This document shows positions 9,666 to 17,765 of a stretch of 22,732 bases of DNA, in pieces. How positions within the stretch are numbered: position 1 is the stretch's first letter; the number at the start of each line of letters is the position of its first letter. The notes beneath the pieces are model-generated. The model ran no database searches and had not been told where the DNA came from. It saw nothing but the letters and a program-made list of their open reading frames with translations. The stretch is from NCBI GenBank assembly GCA_000969725.1, contig JXSR01S011169.1; one strand, given 5' to 3'. Source of the stretch: Ophiothrix spiculata. Taxonomy: Eukaryota; Echinodermata; Ophiuroidea; Amphilepidida; Ophiotrichidae. A program made the translations under genes and the position numbers.

Positions 9666-9772
9666 AAAGTAAAGTAAAGGGCAAGTAAAGTTTTGAAGTG
9701 ATCCCTAGAAAGATCTCGGCACCACTCAATTTTGTTCTGAAAGTTAATTGTGCATTTTGTTTCTTAATATAG

Positions 9773-9952
9773 GTGCCTGCCAACCTAATGCTTCGTATTA
9801 ATGGTAACTCAACTCGTCCTGCCAGGTATGATGCTAAGCTTGGCTTGCAACCTAACCCTCAACCGTATCCCTTGTCTATAACATCGTTACATGGTGACGG
9901 AGGCATGGTTGGGTGTGTGGATGTTGTTGTGGTCAGATGTTACCCAATTCAG
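9773..9952 (+). CDS. BRCA2: BRCA2 exon C: end of OB1 and start of OB2
   Basis: This exon encodes 60 codons spanning the OB1-OB2 junction of the DNA-binding domain. It contains [28 protein letters not shown] and [12 protein letters not shown], ending Cys-Tyr-Pro-Ile-Gln. These follow human BRCA2 residue for residue without gaps, from about 2770 to 2829 by my recollection of human numbering. The acceptor is taatatag|gtgcct at 9772/9773 and the donor is cag|gtaagg at 9952/9953; both ends are phase 0. The position of human Trp2788, after Ser-Thr-Arg-Pro-Ala-Arg, is Tyr here. The end after Pro-Ile-Gln coincides with the human exon 19/20 junction. Confidence 0.95.
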
Positions 9953-9987
9953 GTAAGGACTATATAGAACCACAAATGTTTTTATAC

Positions 9988-10005
9988 ATCAATCAATCAA
10001 TCAAT
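9988..10005. repeat. (ATCA)n microsatellite
   Basis: Four and a half copies of atca, following the exon C donor by about 35 bp. Confidence 0.85.
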
Positions 10006-10639
10006 ATACATTGAACTTGCATGACATGCATGCATACCCAATGAAGGAGTCTATTCGTACAGGGGACCAACGGCTTAACGTGACTTCTGAATCTGAACCA
10101 CGGAGCAAATAGAGTAAAATTTCTTGCCCAAGGAAACAAGGAGACCAAAACCTATGGCAGATAAGGTTGTTTTTGACGGCTGTATGTTGACATTTATGTC
10201 AATATTATAGTAGTTTTTAAAGTCAGGGCACCTCTTGCATAATAACATAGGTAGAGCATATTTTTCGATTAGATGATGACAAGGATCCTCTCAGCAGTAA
10301 GTGCTATCTCTGCATGCATTGCAGATTATCTGAAGAGTATTTTGTAGGCCTATGCATGTATTCACTGTTTGGCAACTTTATTTTATTGCTAAGCTTGTAC
10401 GGCAATGACCATTGGTATATTATCTTCAATAGCTGTTATTGTTAACAGTGTACATGGGCATGAAAGGGGTTTATGTGGTTCAGAGGATTTGAAAATCATT
10501 GATATATGGACCAATGTAACGTGATTCAATAAACCAAATGAACATTTTATGTGTTATGTGTGCTTTGCTTTTTCTATAACTATTTCATCATCACAAAAAA
10601 ATTATAACTGTACAATATGGATGTTTAAATGTTCCAAAC

Positions 10640-11522
10640 CAGTGGCGTGCACATGATGTTTTGACTTGTGGGGGGGGGCACAACCTAAAGTTTCGTCCGA
10701 ATGACACCATGGGAGGGGTATGATTGAATGCTTTAAATACGCGCATAGCGCAAAAAAAAATTTCTAAACATGCTAATTTCGATCAGCCAATTTAACAGAA
10801 TATTAACAATCATGCGAAGCGCGCAAAATTCTAAAACAAATTTGCTACTTATAGCTAAAATGGAGATAAAACCTTGATAAACGCGTGAAGCAAATTTTAT
10901 AGAATATTAACAATCGCGCGAAGCACGCACAAATTTGCTACTTGTAGCTAAAAAGTGGAGATAAAATCTCGATAAACATGCGAAGCGCGCAAAAGTTTTT
11001 AACATTTTACGTTTGAATATCTAAAAAGTGGACACTTAAATTTGTCAGTGACTGAAAGTTGGGGGATAGAGGAGGCAAAGGTTGTGCCACCTCTCCGCTA
11101 TGTCTTTCTTGGTGCCACCAGTGAATACATGAAAAAGCTATCATTTTTGCTTTAATTTCTCTCCTTACGTTGGTTTGGACGGTTTCCAATGGCTTTCCAT
11201 TAAAACGATGGGGAAACGGGGGGAAATTAAACAACTAAGGCCCAAAAAATTGTGAGGAAAAAAATAGTCTATGAAAAAGTAATGATTTTTTTTTTAGCGC
11301 GCGAAAATGAATCAGAAAATTCACTAATTTCTGCTAAAAAATGTCATATTCGTAAACAACAATCAACATAATCGAAGCTTTGTCGGTTGATTTAAGCCAG
11401 CTGAGTCGAGGCTCGGGAAGAGGACTTCGTTCGTGGGAGCTGGTCCAGATCCCCGATTTACCCGAATGGAACTTTTCCCCCAACGTGCCCACCCTCAACC
11501 CCCCACCCTGGGCACGCCACTG
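10640..11522. mobile_element. hAT-type non-autonomous element with 8 bp TSD
   Basis: The ends cagtggcgtgc(a)c and, complemented, cagtggcgtgccc are short inverted repeats. A perfect 8 bp duplication, ttccaaac, flanks the element at 10632-10639 and 11523-11530. An 8 bp duplication with CAGTGGCG ends is characteristic of the hAT superfamily. The 883 bp interior has no transposase frame. It contains a two-copy tandem repeat at 10797-11000 and several gcgaagcgcgcaaaa motifs. The frame at 11334-11540 on the - strand (with Gln-Trp-Arg-Ala-Gln-Gly-Gly-Gly) is read-through of the element's end, not a gene. Confidence 0.88.
10797..11002. repeat. Tandem repeat (~104 bp x 2) inside the hAT element
   Basis: The unit begins agaatattaacaatc at 10797 and again at 10901. 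Both copies include gcgaagc(g/a)cgc, aaatttgctactt(a/g)tagct and ggagataaaa. The copies differ by substitutions and a small deletion. Confidence 0.8.
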
Positions 11523-11617
11523 TTCCAAACCATGGTACATTAAGGTAATGTAAGTTTACAAATATGATATTATTTATAATCAGCATTGGAGGAACAATCC
11601 AAATTAAAGAAGTGTTT

Positions 11618-12508
11618 NNNNNNNNNNNNNNNNNNNNNNNNNNNNNNNNNNNNNNNNNNNNNNNNNNNNNNNNNNNNNNNNNNNNNNNNNNNNNNNNNNN
11701 NNNNNNNNNNNNNNNNNNNNNNNNNNNNNNNNNNNNNNNNNNNNNNNNNNNNNNNNNNNNNNNNNNNNNNNNNNNNNNNNNNNNNNNNNNNNNNNNNNNN
11801 NNNNNNNNNNNNNNNNNNNNNNNNNNNNNNNNNNNNNNNNNNNNNNNNNNNNNNNNNNNNNNNNNNNNNNNNNNNNNNNNNNNNNNNNNNNNNNNNNNNN
11901 NNNNNNNNNNNNNNNNNNNNNNNNNNNNNNNNNNNNNNNNNNNNNNNNNNNNNNNNNNNNNNNNNNNNNNNNNNNNNNNNNNNNNNNNNNNNNNNNNNNN
12001 NNNNNNNNNNNNNNNNNNNNNNNNNNNNNNNNNNNNNNNNNNNNNNNNNNNNNNNNNNNNNNNNNNNNNNNNNNNNNNNNNNNNNNNNNNNNNNNNNNNN
12101 NNNNNNNNNNNNNNNNNNNNNNNNNNNNNNNNNNNNNNNNNNNNNNNNNNNNNNNNNNNNNNNNNNNNNNNNNNNNNNNNNNNNNNNNNNNNNNNNNNNN
12201 NNNNNNNNNNNNNNNNNNNNNNNNNNNNNNNNNNNNNNNNNNNNNNNNNNNNNNNNNNNNNNNNNNNNNNNNNNNNNNNNNNNNNNNNNNNNNNNNNNNN
12301 NNNNNNNNNNNNNNNNNNNNNNNNNNNNNNNNNNNNNNNNNNNNNNNNNNNNNNNNNNNNNNNNNNNNNNNNNNNNNNNNNNNNNNNNNNNNNNNNNNNN
12401 NNNNNNNNNNNNNNNNNNNNNNNNNNNNNNNNNNNNNNNNNNNNNNNNNNNNNNNNNNNNNNNNNNNNNNNNNNNNNNNNNNNNNNNNNNNNNNNNNNNN
12501 NNNNNNNN
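11618..12508. other. Assembly gap (891 N)
   Basis: Unknown bases. All open frames that cross it are artefacts. The gap begins 88 bp after the hAT target duplication, so a repeat-induced assembly break is plausible. Confidence 1.
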
Positions 12509-12775
12509 GTAAGCTGCAGTTTGTTTTAAAAGTGTGCAAATCCAACGTTGTGAAATCAAATTTTTATTTTGTTGATATCATACATTTAGAGTGATAGACT
12601 TACATTAAAAATGTTACTTAATGCAGATGGTCCATTTTTCTAAAAAATAAAATCAAAAGGTTAGAATATTTGGAATCTAACATGCCAAATGTAAATTATC
12701 TGTAATTAAAATGTTTCCCAAGCACATTTGAGTCATGCATTTGATTAATTCTGATTTAATTTGATTTGCTTGTTG

Positions 12776-12947
12776 CAGGGGTGTGAATTTTCCTCTTTTA
12801 AGCTGATTTCCTCTTTTTTGAAAATTTATTCAAGGCCAAATTGTAGCTTTTTCTTTCATTTTTAGCCCATTTTTAGAATTGTTCAGAGTTTTCCCTCATT
12901 CTTGTACAATCTTCCTCTTTTTTCAAAAGATGTCTCTCACACCCCTG
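12776..12947 (+). mobile_element. MITE copy with 6 bp TSD, 22 bp before exon D
   Basis: The 172 bp element has ends caggggtgtga and, complemented, caggggtgtgagag, flanked by ttgttg on both sides (12770-12775 and 12948-12953). It is pyrimidine-rich on the + strand (repeated tcctctttt). It shares family with 2849-3011, which also has a 6 bp duplication. Its end lies only 22 bp before exon D, so the upstream part of the 3' splice signal of exon D, including any branch point beyond that distance, falls inside the element. Confidence 0.88.
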
Positions 12948-12969
12948 TTGTTGCTTTGTTTCAATTCAG

Positions 12970-13123
12970 TATATGGAGAAACATGAAGATGGGGGCGCAA
13001 CGTTTCGAAATAGCAAAGCTGAAGAGAAAGAAGCGATGAAATATACCAAGAAGAAACAACTGAGAATGGAAAAACTCTTCACCAAGATACAGAAAGAATT
13101 TGAAAAGAAACAAGCTAAGAAGG
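12970..13123 (+). CDS. BRCA2: BRCA2 exon D: Tower domain, rising helix
   Basis: This exon encodes the first long helix of the Tower, the coiled arm that projects from OB2 and carries a DNA-binding three-helix bundle at its tip. The translation opens YMEKHEDGG and contains FRNSKAEEKEAMKY, LRMEKLFTKIQKEF and a Lys-rich end. EEKEA, LFTKIQ and the FRN start are diagnostic of BRCA2 (Pfam family Tower). The acceptor is tttcaattcag|tatatg at 12969/12970 and the donor is aagg|gtaagg at 13123/13124. It is 154 nt and ends in phase 1, the same phase as human exon 20. The expected first Trp of this segment (Trp-Met-Glu-Lys in human) is Tyr here. Reading on into the intron stops at once (TGA at 13131). 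Confidence 0.95.
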
Positions 13124-13558
13124 GTAAGGCATGAGGGGTACATGTTGGAGTCCATGTGAAACACATATTTATGTAACTTAAATTTATGTCAGATAAAGAC
13201 CTTACGGAGTGTTTTAGAAATATTGGACTTCCTACAATGTATATGCCCAGATGTATTTTGAAATAAACTTACTAGGATTAATAAAAATGCACAAGTAAGA
13301 TAATTAATGTATTCAGCAGCTTGTGTAATTTCCCAGATTCCCTTACAAAATCTTTTTGATTTATTTGTGATTTTTTATTTTAATAAATTTTGTTTTGCAT
13401 GTAAACTCATTTTTCAAAATTTTGGAAAAATATCTTCAGAGAGATTTATGTTAAGTTTCTTAAAAATGATTTATAGTTTCTACATTTGAACAATATGGAT
13501 GACTTAAGTCAGTATAGTTAAGAGAGTTAGCCATGCTTTGTAACCTTATAGCCTTTAG

Positions 13559-13589
13559 TGTGTGTGTGTGTGTGGGAGGGGGGGGGGGG
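13559..13589. repeat. (GT)n microsatellite followed by a G run
   Basis: Eight GT units lead into a G-rich tract (gggaggggggggggg). Together with the hairpin 38 bp downstream it is a likely site of length variation and sequencing error. Confidence 0.9.
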
Positions 13590-13626
13590 ATGTGAGATAC
13601 AGAACCAAGTCACCCATTCAGATGAC

Positions 13627-13787
13627 TATATGTGTACCACCGCGGCAAAAGGGTCCAGTTGTCGGCTCGTACATGTTGCTCCTTGTAGCATATCTAATGT
13701 ATGGTATTTGTATACATCAGATATGCTACAATGAGCAACATGTAGGAGTCGACAACTGGACCCTTTTGCCGCGGCGGTACACATATG
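13627..13787. repeat. Strong 161 bp hairpin element
   Basis: The left arm (tatgtgtaccaccgcggcaa onward) and the right arm pair over about 75 bp with only a few mismatches, leaving a short loop around 13707. The arms contain gggtccagttgtcg and acatgttgctc with their complements. The two overlapping open frames on opposite strands (13562-13807 and 13626-13856) are read-through of the palindrome. No target duplication is evident. Confidence 0.9.
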
Positions 13788-14089
13788 TGATACATTTGGT
13801 TGGCTAAATTCTTGCATGCATTGAGATATGCTCCAGGACCACATGCTGAAATTCAAACTGTTGCTAGCTAGGTTTTGAGTTCTTACTTACACTTTTTTGT
13901 TTTATTTCTTACTATTTTTGTTTTTCCATGTAAAATGTAACCACATTGGTTTCTGTATATAAACAACTATGCTACATTGACTTTCCAGTGTATTAACATT
14001 TGCGACAAGTGATTTGTGTTTGCACTCCAATATCACTTGCAATAGTTTATCATAACCATGATTTTTTTCCCCAAATGTTCTAATTCTAG

Positions 14090-14217
14090 AATCAAGGAGA
14101 CAAACAAGATCTCGTTCGTCATCTCACCGTTTGAAGGTTGATCTGATTCAGGAGCTCCGCACTGGACAGGAAATCTATGACGCATTAAATGATGCTTTAG
14201 ATCCCGGGAGTATCGAG
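14090..14217 (+). CDS. BRCA2: BRCA2 exon E: Tower domain tip
   Basis: This exon encodes part of the three-helix bundle at the Tower tip. With the single G carried over from exon D, its first two bases complete a Glu codon, and 42 codons follow. The start is an Arg/Ser-rich linker (SRRQTRSRSSSHR). Then come LKVDLIQELR and TGQEIYDALNDALDPGSIE, matching the human segment with Asp-Gly-Ala-Glu-Leu-Tyr-Glu-Ala and Ala-Asp-Pro. The acceptor is ttctaattctag|aatcaa at 14089/14090 and the donor is gag|gtaagg at 14217/14218. It ends in phase 0 after Glu, equivalent to the human exon 21 end (Glu2918 as I recall it). The family sequence should resume with Gly-Tyr, but I cannot find that exon downstream. 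Confidence 0.93.
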
Positions 14218-14993
14218 GTAAGGTTTGGCCTTAAATGCAATTCTTATTTGATAACAACACAAATTTATATGATGCTTAAGATCAGGAAATATTCAGGTGA
14301 GATATGGCCATCTTAAAGGTAAAGATGACAGCCTGTATTTCACAGGGCGGAGCGCCAATTTCTCTTTTGAAGCGATTGGGCCAGGAAGGGATTGGGCCAG
14401 ACTCCACATTTTGTTCAAGTTGCGGTGAGGGGATTGCTACTTATCCTTCCCTGCAAAGTCTGTGTGTGTTTTGCCCCGCTTTTTGTGAAGTCTGAAAGAT
14501 GATCACATAGGTATTACTTTGGTAATATGTGTGTGTGTCTGTCTGTCTCACTGGCGTAATTAGAATTGTTAACCTTTTCATTGTGCCACTATTCTTACAT
14601 ACTTTTACCGATTCCCATGGGACTTGGACACAATGGTCCTTGGGTAGGTTGCCATAATTAGACACATTTTTCCCAATATCTACAAAACTAAACATGCTTC
14701 AGCTGTGAAATTTCACTTGGGATATGAGAAAAATGTGAGTAATATTTTAGTACCAAGATCATAAAAAGGTGAAGCAATTGGACCAGGCCTGAATTGGACC
14801 ATGCTCCTTTAACACAATCCTAGACTTTGTTGTATGTGTTCGTCCATCTCGAACCAGCCGTAAATGCGGCAAACTTTGTTTTGCATTAAGTGAAATACAG
14901 GCAAAGTTATAGTTCTGCAAATTGATTTTTACAGATTCACAAGCTTCATGCTTTAGAACACATGCATGGCTGGTTTGAGACAAAAGTCGCATA
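14218..14993 (+). other. Start of the downstream BRCA2 intron
   Basis: The donor gtaagg starts an intron whose end is not in the window. The part to 14330 is plain sequence. From 14331 to 14902 there are fragments of repeats, described separately. A (GT)n/(GTCT)n run lies at 14528-14549. Confidence 0.75.
14331..14902. repeat. Probable degraded inverted/direct repeat element
   Basis: The 13-mer gcctgtatttcac at 14331 recurs inverted as gtgaaatacaggc at 14890. Inside, gaagcgattgggccagga at 14369 recurs in direct orientation as gaagcaattggaccaggc at 14771, each followed by a second attgg(g/a)cca and actcc or gctcc. A further inverted pair, ctcgaaccagcc at 14849 and ggctggtttgag at 14968, overlaps its right side. 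These may be two nested old elements; the borders are uncertain. Confidence 0.4.
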
Positions 14994-15520
14994 CACTGCC
15001 TCTCTAAAGTATTTCCGCACAAAACCTTTATTCAGCCATAACTCAAAATGAGTTTATCCGATTTTCATCATTTTTTGACAGAGTCTATATTTTATAATTA
15101 TAGAAGTAACTATATTCCGGAATTGCATTCATTGCATTTGAAAATAAGGTATGTAATGCATATTACTACGTTCGTCTGAACATGAAAAAATTGAGTTTAT
15201 ACCCATTTCTGCGCATTTGTTTTAAAACTTATAACCTGAAAATATTCTTTCCTGTTCTAAGGTAATAATGAGGTTATGAAAAATTGATTAGTTACATAGT
15301 AATGAGATTTATACTTGTGGTGTATTTGTATATAATCAATGAAATCAGCCATTTTTATAGCAATGGAAGATCAAATATTAAAAGAAACATCATTTTATTC
15401 ATATTGAATAGATAAGTTACCTATTCTAGTATGAATCTTTGATAATTCTAGGTCATTTAATATAAAAAACAAGATTTTTGAATGTTTTTAATTTTGCGGA
15501 AATACTTTTGAGCTGGAGTG
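14994..15520. mobile_element. Non-autonomous Tc1/mariner-like element, copy 2
   Basis: The ends cactgcctctctaaagtatt and, complemented, cactccagctcaaaagtatt are flanked by TA on both sides (14992-14993 and 15521-15522). Both ends continue tccgcaaa or tccgcaca. It is collinear with the longer copy at 6783-7543. At 527 bp it has no transposase and no significant frame. Confidence 0.85.
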
Positions 15521-15568
15521 TATGGGATTCATGGTTCATATCAAAATAAAATTGAGTTCCCCAATATA

Positions 15569-16599
15569 CCAGGTGTCCCAAAAATGGTTACATGTAGAAA
15601 AATGATTGTTTGCAAAAAGTATAGCAGTTGGAGAATTCAAACTTTGCATTACTTATAATACATACCTTTGATAGATGTTTGCTGAATTTTAATATCACAT
15701 CATTATTATTTTTTGAGTTATCGATACCTATGTCAGAAACGTATTTTTTCAAAATTCAACAAAATCGTAAGCATGTTCGTTTGATGTAATTTTAACCCTC
15801 ATTCAACCCCATGTGAACTTGAAATTGACATAGCCAAACTTAGGTTGCTTTTAACCATAGTATAGGGTAGGGTTTCTTCTTCCCGTTGATACCAAAATCA
15901 TGAAAATCTGACAAGCTGTTACGTAATTATGACGTCTTAAATTACTTCGGGTCTAAAAATTATGCTGAAATCGTGATTTTGGGCAAAAATGGCTGACGAT
16001 TCAAATTTTGCTATTTCTTCTATTTGTAAATGTCGATCGAACTATGGCTAATAAATAAAGAAAATTGTAATTTAAATCTGTAGTCAGTTTAAGGGTCATA
16101 TCATGCAGATGTTTCAAAATTTGCAGTTTAAACAGTTGAAGAATGAACTTTACCTGAAAATAATTGATCATGCTTATTGCAGTATTCAACTCTTGCGCAA
16201 CAAATTGGTTGAAAGGTTCAATATAAACAGCTCATTGTGGAATGCAGGTATCACTAATTTGCATAATAGATATACTGGAACTTAGTAATTATTATTAATT
16301 GAAAATTTTACCAAATTTGGTCAATATGAAGTCTGATACATGATCATTTAGAAAAAAAGTTGCACCGTCACAAAACGTGTATGATTATTAATTTATTGAA
16401 TTTTGAATAAATGCGTTTCTGACATAGGTATCTACCTTTGTTGATAACTCAAAAAGTGATATCGCTGTGTTATCAACATTTTACGAGTACCTAGAAAAGG
16501 GTTGTGATATAATATGTGCAAAGTTTTGTTTCTTCAACTGCTATACTTTTTGCACAGGGTCATTTTTCTACATATGTAACCATTTTTTGGGACACCTGG
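15569..16599. mobile_element. TA-flanked foldback (1031 bp), CCAGGTGTCCC ends
   Basis: The ends ccaggtgtcccaaaaatggt and, complemented, ccaggtgtcccaaaaaatgg are flanked by TA. The arms pair over about 190-200 bp on each side, with shared caaaaagtatagcagttg, caaactttgca and tacctatgtcagaaacg. The interior of about 600 bp is AT-rich; the 61-codon and 62-codon frames at 16103-16285 (+) and 16001-16189 (-) have no recognisable content. It is probably a non-autonomous Tc1/mariner-type element (inference from TA and the end sequence). Confidence 0.87.
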
Positions 16600-16601
16600 T
16601 A

Positions 16602-16861
16602 CATGCATTTTAGGGATGTCTTAGTGTTACTCTTGCAGCTCATCAGACTAGCAAATTGCTTAGTTCTGATCAGGGCTGGCACTGATATGTGCTATGTCTT
16701 GGATGCATAGGGCATTGAGAGAAACACATCTAGATGTCCAGATGAACTTATTTTCAGAATCACAAATTTTGTTTGCCTGTCTAAACTTTTAACACAAGAG
16801 CTTTTATTTCAATGCACCATATCAATGAGAAGTGTATCATTTAGATCATGCATTTGTTATA
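16602..16861. other. Spacer between two foldbacks
   Basis: About 260 bp of ordinary AT-rich sequence between the elements ending at 16599 and starting at 16862. No gene or pairable repeat is seen. Confidence 0.5.
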
Positions 16862-17765
16862 AACCTGTCAAAAAAAGTTCGGAAACTTTTTTAGCCGCCT
16901 ATATCTCATTTATTTTAATCTTGTTCATCTATTTGATACAATATTTGATTAGCTAATAATCTCCTCTTTAAAATGACACCAAATTTGTAACAATAGCTTG
17001 CTTAATGGCTGAGTAATTCCACTTTATTAGCAGGTAGGTCACAGTCAGCGTTTGACAAAATTGAGCAGTATCTGTGTCATCTTGTTGATTATGATGCTAT
17101 ATGATTAATCAGTAATGAATGGATGAATGAATTAACTTGGTAATACTGAATAACAGTTTGTTTTTGAATAACAAAAGGTGAGGATAAGATTAAAAGTTTT
17201 AGAGTTGATTTAATTAATTCATCTTGTCTGGTACTTCCTCTAAAGTGATCATTTGGTGTTAAATCCAGGATTTATCATGGAGAGATTACTAAATCTTACT
17301 AAAACTCATGCATAGACCAACTTAAAGTTGGTTCACAAAAGCAAGTTGTAGCAACATTTGATGTTAGTGAAACGTTGTATCAAAACTTTAAACATTTACG
17401 TGAAACGGGATGCCAAGGACAGGTGCATACTGAGATTTTAGTCGCAATTAATTAAGGTAAGTGAACTTTGTTTTGTTAATAAAAACAAACAACTTATTCA
17501 TTCATCCATTCACTGATTTATCCTATAGCATCATAATCAGTAGGATTGACACAGGTACTGCTCAATTTTGTCACACGCTGTCTGTGACCCACCTGCTAAG
17601 AAAGCAGAATTATTCAGCCATAAAGCAAGCTCTTGTTATACATTTGGTATCATTGTAAAGAAGAGATTGTTGGCTAATCAAATATTGTATCAAATAGATG
17701 AACAAAATTCAAACAAATGAGATATAGGCGGCTAAAAAAAGTTTCCAAACTTTTTTTGACAGGTT
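16862..17765. mobile_element. TA-flanked foldback (904 bp), AACCTGTCAAAAAAAG ends
   Basis: The ends aacctgtcaaaaaaagttcg and, complemented, aacctgtcaaaaaaagtttg lie within matching ttata contexts, so TA or TTATAA could be the target. The arms pair over about 270 bp, sharing ttagccgcctatatctca, gattatgatgctata and aatggatgaatgaat. The interior of about 350 bp has no coding frame. The small frame at 17461-17658 is the right arm. Confidence 0.88.

Larger units (their letters stand above)
8275..9772 (+). other. BRCA2 intron B-C (1.5 kb)
   Basis: The donor is gtacag and the acceptor is ttcttaatatag. It contains a MITE 33 bp after the donor (8308-8558), a hairpin cluster at 8690-8816, a truncated LINE on the - strand at 9147-9635 and a small perfect hairpin at 9637-9665. 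The stretch 8817-9146 shows nothing I can name. Confidence 0.85.
9953..12969 (+). other. BRCA2 intron C-D (about 3 kb, includes gap)
   Basis: The intron holds an (ATCA)n run, a hAT-type element at 10640-11522, an assembly gap at 11618-12508 and a MITE at 12776-12947. The part 10040-10140 (ggggaccaacggcttaacgt .. cttgcccaaggaaac) has the look of a dispersed repeat fragment, but I have no second copy here to prove it. No BRCA2 codons are missing across the intron: exon C ends in Pro-Ile-Gln and exon D opens Tyr-Met-Glu-Lys, which are adjacent in the family. Confidence 0.8.
13124..14089 (+). other. BRCA2 intron D-E (966 bp)
   Basis: The donor is gtaagg and the acceptor is gttctaattctag. It contains a (GT)n/G-run at 13559-13589 and a 161 bp hairpin at 13627-13787. 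The remainder, 13130-13555 and 13790-14080, shows nothing beyond AT-rich sequence. Confidence 0.85.

Noticed and set aside
9157-9783. 208-codon frame on the - strand, the longest real open frame in the window
   Set aside because: Its middle shares the DNA of the LINE C-terminus but in the wrong frame, and its end is the LINE 3' untranslated region. It is not a host gene.
9988-10005. Short regular (ATCA)n repeats as a possible CRISPR-like array
   Set aside because: The units are four bases long without spacers, in an animal intron. It is a microsatellite.
11334-11540. 68-codon frame on the - strand with Gln-Trp-Arg-Ala-Gln-Gly-Gly-Gly
   Set aside because: It is the right end of the hAT element and its flank. 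Such translations arise from CAGTGGCGT-type ends and not from genes.
12509-12514. gtaagc directly after the gap as a splice donor
   Set aside because: Exons C and D are adjacent in the protein family, so no exon is needed here. The motif is short enough to be chance.
11564-12559. Open frames of more than 300 codons on both strands
   Set aside because: They consist almost wholly of N from the assembly gap.
13562-13856. Overlapping frames on opposite strands
   Set aside because: Both are read-through of the 161 bp hairpin, which is open in both directions because its arms are complementary.
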